Assembly: GCA_022605955.1 (NCBI GenBank)
Contig: JAKCOZ010000009.1
Coordinates: 558,001-622,000 of the forward strand
Direction of reading: 5' to 3'
Length of the DNA: 64,000 bases
Origin: Rallus limicola
Taxonomy: Eukaryota > Chordata > Aves > Gruiformes > Rallidae
Shown here: in pieces, positions 47,291 through 59,692 of the stretch
Layout of the letters: each line of letters begins with the position of its first letter
Position numbering within the stretch: the stretch's first letter is position 1
Notes under the pieces: model-generated
What the model was told of the DNA's origin: nothing
Databases searched by the model: none
The model's input: the letters and a program-made list of their open reading frames with translations, nothing else
Program-made: the position numbers and the translations under genes

Positions 47291-48933
47291 CTCCAGGAAA
47301 ATTTCCTGCAAATAGTCTTGCATAATATGAATAAACTACACTGGACAATTATAGGATACTAGTATATTCTCATGTGCCCTTGGATGCTGCTTAAAACCTG
47401 GTCTGTGGGATTTACATAATGCCAAAAAATGGCATTGTGACAGTTTATACAGACTGTTTATAGAGCCTGAATTATTCTCTCATTTCTGTGCCATAGAATT
47501 TGAAACCGTCTTTTAAAAGTGAGTCAACTAAACCTCCGTTTTGAAGCCAAATTGATCTTGGGGAAATCATGCCTTTTCTCCACTGCAGAGCACTTGTTTG
47601 TGTTATTACCAAAGTGTCAGTTACTCTTTTGCATGTGGTCATCAGATTATCATTCAAAAGGCACACTGTGATCTTGCTGTATACAAACAGATCCCACCTC
47701 CTGGGTTTATAAAGGAAAGCTGCAGTTTTGTGGAAGCTGAGCCCTCCTGCCCTTGGCTGTGGCCAAGGGGAAACCTGTAGCATCAGCTTAGTCCCATGAC
47801 AGGAGACAAGCTGAGGGAAAGGTAAAGAAAATATCACCCTGCAATTCCTTGGGAAGCTAATACTTCCTCTGAAAACCAGCAGTGTCCCCCCCAAATTGAA
47901 AAAAGGTGATGTCTGCACTGGGGCCTTGTGACATTCTCTGGTCTCTATTTTCTCTACTTGCCCAAACTGATGAAGCCATCCTGCAGAAGAACACACCTGT
48001 GTGCTTCCAAGGCATGGGATAGAGGACAGAACATGAAAGGAAGGGAGAACAGTACTAGCTGACTTTACTGGGCATTGGGAGCACTGCATGTGCTCCCCCC
48101 CACACTGGAAGGGGCAGCTCCATCAGTCAATCAGCCATCCTTTCGCTTCACTGGGGACCCTGCTACATTCACTGGCCCGCCCCATGTGTTTACACAGTGC
48201 AGGCCCTTCAATGAAACAAAGGCAGCAGGGTATTTAAAAAGCCCAAGTGACAGCACACACCTAAGCATGCTGTCACAGAATAGCAGAAGGAGAAGTATTT
48301 TATCTAGATTGCAAAAAAGATGTGGGTGTTTCTATGAATAGCACTGACAGCTGTCGATCTCCTAGCATGAAATTGTCAAGGCTGTCCATCCTCTGGTTTT
48401 TAAACTGGTAACCAACAGGGCATTGAAGGAATTGTCTTCCACGTTCAAGTATCACACAGTTAAGGGTTATTGGTTGAGTGCTGAATGCCTCCCAGCTTCC
48501 AGGGAAGCTGAGTATCTCACAGGCTTGCATCCCCTGACAGATGCTTTGAGGAGATCAATCCACCCATCTGTGAAACAGCCACTCTACCCCAGCTGGAGGT
48601 GAGGCACAGAGGGCACTGGAACAGCAGCCTGTGAAACCACGGCTGTTTCCACATACTGCACTGACGTGTGTGGCAGGACACAAAGAGGATACAGGGAGGG
48701 AAATACAAGTAAAGTAGGAGAAGCAGCCTCAAAATCACGCACTGAATTATGAGCCCATGTCTTTAAAAGGAAACTTCTGGGCAGGGGCAGATATTTAAGG
48801 GGTTTCTAACACCTGTGATTTACTGCTGCTTTTTTTTTTTTTTCCTTTTTCTTTTTTCCTAGTATTAATTGACTTTTATTCAGGTCATTTGGAACTTTTC
48901 AAAGTGACAGACTCGATTTGCAAAATCCCCCTA

Positions 48934-48966
48934 ATTAAAAAAAAAATCGCAAACCCCAAACCAAAT
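48934..48966. repeat. Short A-run with A/C-rich tail
   Basis: TTAAAAAAAAAATCGC followed by AAACCCCAAACCAAATT; same family of low-complexity sequence as the longer A/C tracts. Confidence 0.65.
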
Positions 48967-50299
48967 TCAGACAGACACGTGGAGCTCCTGCTCTGGCTTC
49001 TGTTCTGAGCTTCAATCATGCTGATGAAAGAGGCACTGGGAGCCAAGAGAAAGGGAAGAGTATAAAGTGTTTTCCTACAAAGGAAAGAGTATCAAGTTAT
49101 CTCCAGTTCAAAAAGAGGTTTTCTGTCCCTGTAAGTATCCCAGCCAGAGATGATTCAGGACTTTTATTGAAAATCTGATACTAAAAATTCAGAAAACAGA
49201 AATTATTTCATTTCTTAGTCAAGTTTATTTCTTGGTGTTGGTTTTGAAATTAGTCTGTGTGGGGTGAGGCAGACCTCACAGTTATTTCTTCACCAGGAAA
49301 GAAAACAGATACAGTGAGTACCAGTCACCAATTTTCAAGAGAATATTTCACAGATAAAATATCTTGATTTTGAGTCATCATCAGCTGCAAACCTTTTAAC
49401 AGCATTTAAATTTCATCCAGACTGACTTATGACACAACTGCAGGTATATTAAAAGAGCCACTTGACCTTGGAAAAATTAATACATGAGTAAAGCATATGA
49501 CTTCCACTGCTCAATTGTTACTTTTTTATACTCACTGCAGAAACCAGCTTTTAATTTATATTTTTTCCCATGCAGTAATCCCTCCTTGCACCCTCTCTTT
49601 TTTTATCTGATGATTTAGAATTTTATATCTGCCTCCCTCTCATCCAGTTTAGTATGTTATTTGGGTAGCAAGAGGAAAATACACAGATTTTCAATGAGAA
49701 GAAAAGTTGTTAGTCGTTTACAAGCCTTAGACTTCCTTTGGTTTCCGAGCTGTGCTGTGTGAGTCAGTGAAGCTTACTGAAAACATAAAACACCATTTGC
49801 CTTGGACTTCTCACCTTCATTTAAAGTAGTTTTGCACCTGGCAAGGAGGTCATGATTAAAAACATATTCAAATTGGCTTTTACAGAGTATTGTCACAGCT
49901 CTGTGATAATTCTCCCCAGTCAAGCAAAGAAATTCAGATGATGTTTCCCTTTTTTTTCCATAGAAATTGAGAATTGGTGTAATAGGTGGCAGTCTTTAAT
50001 CTCTCTAAGACTTGCAGCTCGCTGCCACCCTAAATAACTTCATTGTTTTCCCATTATTTTTCCATTCCATTTGTTGCACCTTCTGAGAATTATGCAATAA
50101 ATAAATCCCTCTGGGAGTTTGTTGAATGCTAATCAGATATCAGGGAAAGTGGCTTCTCTACCCTTCCTATCTGAGAAGCCTGATCCAGGCCTGTCGTGAG
50201 GCAGCAGGAGGAAAACGTATCTAGCAGTGTTACAGGTGGGACATGTAAAGAAAGGTGAAAGGAGGATCCACAGCACACTGACACATGGCATGGCCACAA

Positions 50300-50932
50300 G
50301 TCTCAAGCTATCCATGACCAGCAGTGTGCCCTCCTGACCAAGAGGCTGATGGTATCAGGGGGCCTTGAGAAGAGCCTGGCAAGAGGTCAAGGGAGGTTCT
50401 GGCTTGCTTTGCTCTGCCCTGCTGAGGACACACCTGGAGTGCTGTGCCCAGTGCTGGGCTCCCCATTTCAAGACGGACAGGGAGCTGCTGGAGAGAGTCC
50501 AGCAGAGGGTATGAGGAGGATGAGGGGACTGGGGCCTCTCTCATATGAGGAAAGGGTGAGAGAGCTGGGGCTGTTTAGCCTGGAGCAGAGAAGACTGAGA
50601 GAGAATCTCATCCACACTGATCAATATCTAAAGGGTGGGTGTCTAGAGGAAGGGGCCAGACTCTTCTCAGTGGTGCCCAGTGACAGGACAGGGGGCGGGA
50701 CCCGGGAAGGTCCATCCCAACATGAGGTAAAACTTAATCACTCTGTGGGTGCCTGAGCACAGGAACAGGCTGCCCAGAGAGGTTGGGAAGTCTCTGTCTC
50801 TGGAGAGGTCCCAAACCTGCATGGACATGATCCTGTGCAACCTGGTCAAGGTGATACTGTTTTAGGAGGAGGGTTGATCTAAATCTCCAGAGATCCCTTC
50901 CAACCCCTGTCCTTCCATGATTCTGTGATTCC
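50300..50932 (+). mobile_element. CR1 LINE 3' fragment, longest copy
   Basis: About 630 bases of CR1, from the C-terminal ORF2 region through the 3' untranslated region to the terminal TGATTCTGTGATT. The frame contains decayed ORF2-end sequence such as [14 protein letters not shown] and [16 protein letters not shown]. Downstream are GGTGCCCAGTGACAGGACAGGGGG, AGGCTGCCCAGAGAGGTTGG, TCTCCAGAGATCCCTTCCAACCCC and the tail. 5' truncated, with frame damage; not capable of transposition. Confidence 0.95.
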
Positions 50933-53900
50933 TTTGGTGTATTTACAGGTATTTTTGGACTAGAGCAAAGATCTTCACAGGCTGAAGGAAGAAAGATTGT
51001 CTATCACTTCCTTCCACAAAAAAAATTAATCCCATAAGTGAAAACAAGCATCTCTGTCTTTTTGATGGGCTGGAGAGTCTTTGGGTAATTATCAGAATCC
51101 TCCCATAAAAAATGGAAATAAAAGGACACTTGCAGAAGAGGAATTTGAACAGGCTTTCTATTTCTTATCTTCATATCAGATGATTCCTCTGTTTTACCCC
51201 AAACACAGTTTTTTATCTGACCAGCACATTTTGCTTTTTCTAGCCTCTGGTAAACACAATTGTGAGCCTATAAAATCCCTCTCCCTTTATCTTTTATGGA
51301 GATACAGCAGTAGTTTGCAGCAGCTCCACACATTTTCAAGTCAGTAAAACCAGCACTTACTCTAATGTAATAATCTTAGAAACTGCATTTATTTAAGCAG
51401 TTAATGACTCTTGCTACAGTAAGTTTTCATTAGCTTATTTTTTATTTTCACTTTGTTTTCAAGTCCCCTCTATTGTACAAGGAATAATGAAGCTTGGTAT
51501 TGTGGCAGAAGTTTTTGCTTAACTTGCAAGCAGCAGCAGTTCTCTTAATCTCAAATCCTGTGACTTTTCTGCGCCATTCTGGCTTCTCCATAATACTCTG
51601 AATGCCTCTGAGCTTAGCTAGGCACATCTAGCACAGAGAACCTGGTAGGCTCATGTAAAGTCACTTGCCTTGCAGTTCTCCAGGAGATGGTTGCAGCCTA
51701 CAGTGTTCAAGAACTTTGCCCACTGAAGGATGTCCCTACCCTTCATCCTGAAGTGATTACACAGCAAATAAAAACTTTGGGTTTCTGCGCTTTGTTACTC
51801 AAGTAGCTTTAGCTGGAATACTTAGAGATTTCAAGGGTCTTATCAAAGGCTATTTTTGTGACTGGCCTTTTCACTCTTCTCCTGACACTTGAAAGTGACA
51901 GGCTGTAAGTCAGTCACATGACAGTTATGTTAACTTTCCTTACCAATAATTTCAGATTATTTCAGTGCCATCCATTTCAAGGCACGTTTATCATCAATAA
52001 GTAAAGCAAGGAAATGAAATGCAGCAAATAAATAACTAGATAGATGTGTAACCACAGTAACAGATTTTTGTAGGAGATTTACAATACAGCTGACTGATTC
52101 TTCTGCATTTAGATCACCCTCATTCCCTGGAACAGGATTTCAACCTGCCTTTTCCTATGTAAAAGTCACGTTTTATGATTCTGTGATTCTATAGAAACTG
52201 TTCAAAACTTTCAACAGTTATATAATGCTACTTCGCCCTTTCCAGGCAGGTGTAACTTTGGTTACAGCTTTTCTGTATAGAACCTCATGTACTTCAGGAC
52301 ATTCTGACAGTTCAGAGCAGCATATTCTTCATTAAATGCTCTCTGCTTTGGAAGTAGCTTCCAAGCCAACTGCATTTTGTGTCTTTCAGAGATGTTTATG
52401 GATTTTTCTGTGCCTTTATGAGGCTAGAAAGACAGGCTGGGGTAGACTGCAGGACATAAATATGTAACAGTAGACTTTTAAAAACATTTCTTTAGTTTCC
52501 AGGTGTTTGTAGGTGTTTGTTTATGAAATAGATAGTGAATAGTGGACATAATAAGAAATCAAAGCCTGTTTAATGCAGCTATATACAGGAACCATATAGA
52601 TGTATCTACTGTTGGAAAATATAATGTGAGATATGGTACAAGTTCTCACTTTCAGTTTGAGACACACTGTGTTTCCTCATTAGAGCAAAGAGCAAGACGT
52701 AGGTGGTGAATCAGAGACAGAGTGTTTCCTGAATTGACCTGGCCTTTGGTGCCAGCAATAGAGCTGGGTCTTTATTAAACCACTGAGTGTCAGGGCTTTT
52801 AGCATGCCCAGCTGGGCCATGTCTTTGTAGGCACTTACGCTATTTGCATCACAGTGGCAGGACATAAGAGAAAAGCCCTGGGGCCATGAAACTGCCATTT
52901 CTTTAAACTGCCACTCAAGCACACTTAAGAAGTTAAACAAAATGTGTTTTAATAACTTCCCTCTGTGTTCAGACCAAAGAATGTAAGAGGAGACATCGGA
53001 CTCTAGTGCAAAAGGCTCCCTTGTGCCTGCGGAGATGGAAGCATCTGGAATGGAAGAGAGGAAAGAAGCATCTGACCTCCTGGGCAAAAGGCAGTCACAG
53101 CTGCCTCTCCGAGGAGTGTACAGCCTGTACTGGCTGCTCCTTCCCTGGGCCAGCTGGGTGGACTGGCTCCCAGAAGGGCAGAGGAAAGCAGCGTTGTTGT
53201 GGTCAGCAAATGAGGTTCTCTAGTGAGCTGGATGCACTGCAGAGAGCTGGTGTCTGTCTGAGGCACCAGAAATTTGTGACAAAGCAGTACAACCCAGCAC
53301 CTCCCTCAATGTGGGCTGGTGAATGAAGATATCAACAAACCAAATTAGAGCAACGTATTTGATACAAATCCATAGTATTGAGCTATTTCTCTAATAGTTG
53401 TGAGCACTTCAGTTATTTCTTATTAGAGATACACGGTGTTTATATAGTTGGAAAGAAATTAATAGAAATAATCACACATGACTAGGAGACACATGACCCA
53501 TCACCTCTCTGAGTGTCTTGGCCAAATGTCCACGAAATATTAAAGGAAAGAAATGTGAGCCTCAGAGCCTGAAGCACTTTCCATTCATGAAATTTGTTGT
53601 CCCTTCAGCTTTAGATGGAGAAGCTATTCCTCAGTTCCTTGCCTGTGCCTGACTCTGCTGCCATGAACTGTTAAACGCCTGTCATATTTCACATCAGCAG
53701 TAGTTCCGCTCCAGCAGTGGATGAAGTGATTCATCTGTGGAGCCTGTATATACGTTAAAGTTTGTCTAAGAGCTTAATGCTATTTTGGAGTTTAAAAGGC
53801 ACTACATAAATGAAAATTGTTGTTCCATATTAATCAAAGTCAAAATGTGTACTTACTTTAGTTGCCTTAGTGCCAGTGGAGAAAAACACAAAGTCAGATA

Positions 53901-56394
53901 GTGAAGCCTTTTAATAGTGTGCTTTCTGAGCCAATAAAAATGTGGTGGCTGTGTCCAGGTGCACTCTTTCTTCTATTTGTCTCTTCACACTTCTGTGTAC
54001 CATCCCATAATAGGGTCATCGCTGCCTGGATCAGTAAACTTGCTTCAGTCAAAACCAGGCAATCTGTAGAGGATGGTGTTGCCCCATTCCTAGTAACTAG
54101 AACACTAGGAAAAGCCCACAACTGCTGCTTGTGTTAAAAAACCCCAGAAATTAAAATGCTTTTAGTTTATGATCCAGATTATTTAAAGTAGCAACAAATA
54201 TGAGGGTTACAAGCGTAAATTGCATCTAGGATAGGAGGGGAAAAAAGAATCTTTTGATATTTTGAATTAACAAATGAAAGATACGTTTTTCCTTTCTTTC
54301 TAAGTCACTAGACTGGAGACTTTTTCTCTTTTTTCTTCCCCTCTTTTTAATGTACACTTAACAGGATTACTTCTCCTGTGTGTAGAGCATCTTGTTACTC
54401 GGGTCAAAAAGTGAATGCCTGGCAAGCAGTAAGCTCTGAAACATGGACCATATCATTTCATATAAAATGAGTGTGACAGATTGAAGACATGAGTCGTCTC
54501 TAACTTCATCTCAGTACCTCAGCAGCAATCAAACAAGGCTAATGAGGCTCCTGTGGACCACCTCACACCCCATGCTAAGCCCATGTAGAGATCAAAGCAT
54601 TCTTTAACAGCAAAGAATAGACTGCTTTTTATTGTTATTAATCAAACACACATTATTCCATAAGGAAAGAGATCAGATTTATCATCTAGACAAGCTAATG
54701 AAAGAAAATTAGTCTGAGAAGAAGAAGAATAGTGAAAGAAAAGGGAAACAGGTGGGTGCTCCAACTCTTGGTGCCCTGGTAAATGACATGCTGAGGTGCA
54801 AAAGTGAGACACTGGGCTCCACCTTGGTGGTGCTGAACATATTGATGAAGGATGCTGCCTAACTCGCTGAAATAAATGTTTTCACCCTGCATTTTTGCCC
54901 AGCAGTTGCATTTCTGCTGCTTACCCTGTATGATCTGAGCACTTCTGCGGCATCACAGCCAGTCTGACCAGGCAGGAGAAGACAAGACATCTCTTCCTCC
55001 CTTCCCATCAGCATCCCATGCTTTGCCAGCCTAAGCCCCTGCAACACCTCCCTCAGACATGGTGAAGATTGCTAGATGTTCCTGCAATGAAAGCAAATCA
55101 AAAGTTTACATTTATCAAGCAGGAGGGAGGATCTCTGGCTTCCCGGGTAACACAGTTGTTCCGTAATTTCTGAACGGAGCCGTTAGCTGCCTCAGGCATT
55201 TCCAGTGATGCCACATGACAGCGTATCCTCAGCCAGCTGTGGACACCAGCTTCAATGCCTGAGATCAGCGAATTTACAAGAATAGTTGGTTTAGTTGGGA
55301 GTAATGCTGGTTTTCAGTCACCTACCTGAGGATGTTCTTAGGAGCATTAGATGTGATCCTACAGTACTTCAGATAATAAGAGCTCTCTTACGATGTCAAA
55401 CAAATATATACTAGATACATAGTTATAAAAAACTTCCCCTTGTTTGTTTAATTCAGAGGAAAATTAATTTCAATGGCAAAGCATAAAGTCTAACTTTATT
55501 GATTAATTTTATTTTTCCTCCTGGTTTTGATTTAGAAACTGATTTTGATTTAGATAGAATAATAATTTTAGAAAAAGGAAGAAACTGTATCTTCTTCCTC
55601 TCTACAGATCCAGTAAAATCACCATAGACTGTATATTACATTGTTTTCTGCTGCAGGAAAAGTCAGACAGTGACAATGCCATATGATTGCAGAGGCAGCC
55701 CTTTATAAGAAGGGAAATATTTTTAGATAAAAGGAAGTTAAAGAAAAAGTATAATATAGTACACAAAATGTATTCCTTGTAATATAAAAACAAGGAATAG
55801 AAATTACTAAACAGCAGACAATAGGTATGTAAATTGCAAAACCTGGAAGGACTTTCTCACTTTTTCTAAAATATAATTGCATTGTATCTTTAATTTCTCC
55901 ATCATCTGTTAGAGTTAAGGTTTTTTTTATGGTTTAATCTTTCTCCCTGTAGTAACTAATGGGTGATACTACAGAACTAGAGTATTAACAAGAAAACCCC
56001 TTAGATTTTAGAATTTATAATGTGCTGGTAAGAGAAAACAATTTGTTTTGTGATGATATAAATTCAAAGGCCTCTGGTTTGGTCATTTATGGGGATACAG
56101 ATACTGTCACTTGGAAAGAGAATTAGTAGTTAAAAAAAGATGCAGAACCCCTCAATTCTCAGATAAATTCGGTTATTGAAAATAATTGTATTTTAATTGT
56201 CATCTCTTTAATTCAGTATTATTTTTCTCAGAAAAGAAATTAAGTTCTTTGAAGAATAATCTTTACTATCCAATGTTAGTAACAGTGTAAAACAAGTATC
56301 TGACATAGTGTGATAGTCTTTCAGGCTACATCTTCAGCAAAAAATGTCTTTCCACAGTTTGTTTGACCTTAATAATAGATTGGAGCTTGAAGAA
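50933..56394 (+). other. BRINP3: BRINP3 intron 2, between CR1 copies
   Basis: AT-rich non-coding DNA with one possible CR1 tail remnant at 52169-52192. The 53003-53326 region has open frames on both strands and is GC-richer, but shows no known domain. No exon was recognised. Confidence 0.5.
52169..52192 (+). mobile_element. Possible CR1 tail remnant
   Basis: TTTATGATTCTGTGATTCTATAG shows the 8-base periodic ATTCTRTG tail of CR1, but no body is recognisable upstream beyond a possible TTTCAACCTGCC. Could be a very short insertion or a chance match. Confidence 0.45.
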
Positions 56395-56742
56395 ATTCTG
56401 AAATTCCAACAGTTCCATGTCCTTCTTATTTTGGGGTCTCCAGAACAGTACACAGGACACAGTATTTGAGGTGGGGTCTCACAGGAGTGGAGCGGAGGGC
56501 CAGAATCGCCTCCCTCGGCCTTCTGGCCACACTCCTTTGGATGCAGCCCAAGATGCAGTTGGCCTTCTGGGCTGAGAGCACCATTGTGGGCTCATGTTGA
56601 GCTTCTCACCCACCAGCACCCCCAAGTCCTTCTCTGCAGGGCTGCTCTCCTTCACTTCATCTCCCAGCCTGTACTGATGATGAAGATTGCCCCAACCCAG
56701 GTGCAGGACCTTGCACTTGTTCTTGTTGAACCCCATGAGCCA
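56395..56742 (-). mobile_element. CR1 LINE internal fragment (ORF2 C-terminal coding)
   Basis: On the minus strand this reads the C-terminal part of the CR1 ORF2 protein (endonuclease/reverse transcriptase): [33 protein letters not shown] and EKLNMSPQ. The frame then shifts away from the consensus. The expected CR1 3' region would lie to the left of 56395 and is not seen, so this copy lacks its 3' end as well as its 5' part. That differs from the usual 5'-only truncation and suggests a later deletion or a break. Not functional. Confidence 0.93.
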
Positions 56743-58972
56743 GAAAGGGTTGAATCACGTTTGGTTCTCTATGGTAGAAAGGTTTTGAAGCCATATTGGC
56801 TCTCTAGCAGGAAACCTCTCCGGTCATGTGTGATTCTGTAATTTTATAAGCACTGTGCATTAAAGTGATATTTAATGAACTCATTAGGACTGAATTCGTC
56901 TTCCAGAACTTGTTCTGTAGAAGCAGCTGAATTGGTCAGAGCATGAGCATTTTGCTTGAGAAAATGACTCAGAATTTTGCAGGGAACAGAACAAAGTCAG
57001 AAATGCTTCCACCAGTAAAACCTTTGGCAACACAGATTCTCTTCTTCTTAAGTACTAGGCCTTGGTTAGAGGGAACGAATTGATTAATTTTTAAGGGTTT
57101 TCTTCTGCTTTCCTGGTGCTCTCTGAACCCTCCAGCAATCAGAGACCAGCGCTAGCACTGAGTTTCTTCCCTGTGTAACTCAATCACCACTGGGTACATT
57201 CTTGTTCACTCAGGTGGTCACACTAACTCTGGTGTGATTCTTGTTACTACAGAAGTCCTTGAATGCACGTCAGATTTTCCATGAGCCAAACACAGTACTG
57301 CCCATCCCATCTAAACTGACAAGGTGTTATTTCCATTCTTTATGGCTGGACCTATTAAACTCCAATTTTTAATATTTGTATATTTGGAAATGGGACTGTT
57401 TTACATACTTTTCTACTTTCACCATTGATTAGAAATTTTTTGGGTCTGCCTTCAGATTTCCAATGATACGTTAAACAGATTATGGATGCTGTACTGTGAA
57501 GATTAATTATACTTTTTAATAATTATTTTTGAGATAGATTTCAGTGTTTGATTTTAGTAGAGTCTACAAGTCCTTAAGTCCTTAAAGTCTTACTGCTGAT
57601 TCTGGTCAAGAAAAAATAAAACTGGTTTTATCTTTAGAAAGAATATTTAGAAAGAATATCTTTTTTTTTTTAATTAGGAAACTTTTTTCTGTATATGAAT
57701 ACTGTATTTCACCCTGCTGCACCTGTAAATAGAAGGACATTTGATTTCTTTATGCAAGATAGCCAAGACCCTCATGATGATTAATTTTGTTTTGGTTTAT
57801 TCCTCATTCCCATGGACCCTCTTGTGTTATGTGGTTATAAAAGAAAAAAATGAGCTGAACTCTTGGGGGTGAGGCAGAGATTGAGAAATCTAGGGCAGAG
57901 TTGTCTTCAGAGGGAGCAAACAAATGAGCTATAGTGGGAAACTAGAAGCATGAAGGAGATTCTTAGACTGTGGAGGTGAGAGAAATCACTTGAGGGTCCT
58001 GGGAAATTTCTGAAGGGATGGGGCTCAGTGCAGCCAGGAGCAGGCAGATGGAAAGCAATGCATAAATTCATTTTTAGTTTCTATTCTACATTTTTTCAGT
58101 TGCTTTGAGTTCTGTGTATTTTCAAAGTTGGAGGGGTTAAATTTATTTATTAATTTCTTAAATCTTTATCTGGCTGTCAGAAGCAGGACTTCGGGTCTTT
58201 GGGGTAGTTCATAGGAAGGAGCAGTCAACGCAGATGAACTTCAAAGCTCTGTTCAGCTTGGGAGCTCATGATGCTCAGATATTGCCCACTCTGGAGGGCT
58301 GGCTTGCCTCTGAGGGCAAGTTTGGGACCAAGCCACTGCCTAGGCTCCTGCTGAAAAATACCATTTTGTTTCAGGATGAATTTGAATATTGCAGGGATTC
58401 TGTTTTGTTGGCAAGTGTTAACTAACAAATCTTTTTAAATTTGAGCAGTATCACAGTGTGTGCTTGTATAGACTGGACTGACTTGGTATTCCTGATGGTA
58501 AAATAATGAGTGCAGTCATCCTGCAGGCCATGCCATCAGAACTACTTCCAAGGTTTTAAGTCGCCTGCCATCCACTCGTGTCACAATGCAATGAAAAGGA
58601 GGATTTTCAATGAGCTGACATTAGTCTCATTTCATTTAAATTTTATTTTTTTTCTGTGTATACTTCTCCTGAGCACCAGAATAAAAAAATAGTTTTTCAC
58701 AAGAAGCATCACTAGCAGTAAGCTTTTATTTCAGTATCAGGTCCTACATTAGCTCCTTATTGCCTTTAAAGCTCATTTATTTCCCAATAAATTAATAAAC
58801 ACTACCCTCCAGTAGTTAATATTGATCTGTTTGAGGGAGGTGTTTGGGATAGCTTAAACTTTGAAGGCATGTTCATGCATTGTCTCCCCCTTTCTGTGTC
58901 TGTAATTACAGTGGCACTTACCAGCACTTGCTATGAACAGCCGAAAGGCTAGAAAGAGATTTTTTCCAAGGG
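56743..58972 (+). other. BRINP3: BRINP3 intron 2, AT-rich stretch
   Basis: AT-rich non-coding DNA with a 13-bp direct tandem repeat (TTTAGAAAGAATA twice, 57633-57658) and a T-run at about 57660-57672. No exon, RNA gene or mobile element was recognised. Confidence 0.5.
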
Positions 58973-59162
58973 CATGGAGTGACAGGGCCAGGGGCAGTGG
59001 GCTTAAACTGGCAGAGGGTAGATATAGATTAGATATTAGGAATTTACTGTGAAGGTGGTGGCACAGGGTGTCCAGAGAAGCTGTGGATCCCTGGCAGTGT
59101 CCAAGGTCAGGTTGGTGCTTTGAGCACCCTGGGCTAGTAAAGGCCGTCTCTGCCCGTGGCAG
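58973..59162 (+). mobile_element. CR1 LINE fragment
   Basis: GGCATGGAGTGACAGGGCCAGGGGCAG, TTAAACTGGCAGAGGG, TTAGATATTAGGAATTTACTGTGA, CACAGGGTGTCCAGAGAAGCTGTGG and GCACCCTGGGCTAGTAAAGG, ending in CTGCCCGTGGCAG. It belongs to the same subfamily as the copy at 35912 but stops before the GGTTGGAACTGG and tail region. Confidence 0.93.
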
Positions 59163-59554
59163 TTCTCTGCATCCCTTGTTCCCTCTGTTTCTTTCCTTTA
59201 TAGCCATTGGTCTACTTTTACAACCTGTTTTTCACTTTCATGACTTCACCTCATAGGTACCTAGTTCCACAAACACTGCCAAGGGTTTTGCTGTCCACTC
59301 TTCACTGCAAGTAATTCTTCTTCTTCATGGACTCATTTGGAAAGAATTTCTTACTTGCTGTACAGTTTATATTCGATATCATTTCAACTACTGTGGAGTG
59401 TCAGGCTCTGTTTGAGAGGCAGATTTGATAATCTGGAGCACAGTGAGTAGGACCTTGCTTCAGGCATGGCCCACTGTATTCTTTTGATCCATCCTGTGAC
59501 CGGAAATCTGGCTGGAAAAAATGCTTTTCCTTATAGCCTCACAGTAATGCAGGA

Positions 59555-59692
59555 GATTAAAGCAGATAAAAATGGTATCTCCATCCTTGATGGTTTTCAC
59601 CAATCAACTAGATAAAGCTCTGAGTAGCCTGCTCTGATCTCAGACTAAAATTGCCCTGAGGTCCCTTCCAGTTTGTGATCCTATGATCCTAC
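59555..59692 (+). mobile_element. CR1 LINE 3' end, internally deleted
   Basis: GATGGTTTTCACCAATCAACTAGATAAAGC, TCTGAGTAGCCTGCTCTGATCTCAG, then CCTGAGGTCCCTTCCAGTTTGTGATCCTATGATCC follow the order of the last about 130 bases of an older CR1 subfamily. The GGTTGGACTAGATGA segment normally between them is missing. Confidence 0.85.

Larger units (their letters stand above)
44181..50299 (+). other. BRINP3: BRINP3 intron 2, between CR1 copies
   Basis: AT-rich non-coding DNA. It contains a GGGTTTTTTT motif pair at 44325-44344, a decayed CR1 tail at 45155-45221, a poly(A) run at about 46007-46028 and a 20-bp-arm hairpin at 47245-47290. The longest frame outside the CpG islands is here (47472-48089 minus, 205 codons). 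It matches no protein family I recognise, and one frame of this length is not surprising in 64 kb. No exon was recognised. Confidence 0.5.

Noticed and set aside
53003..53326. Overlapping open frames on both strands in a locally GC-richer patch
   Set aside because: No family recognised, both strands open, and no CR1 or exon signature. Treated as intron.
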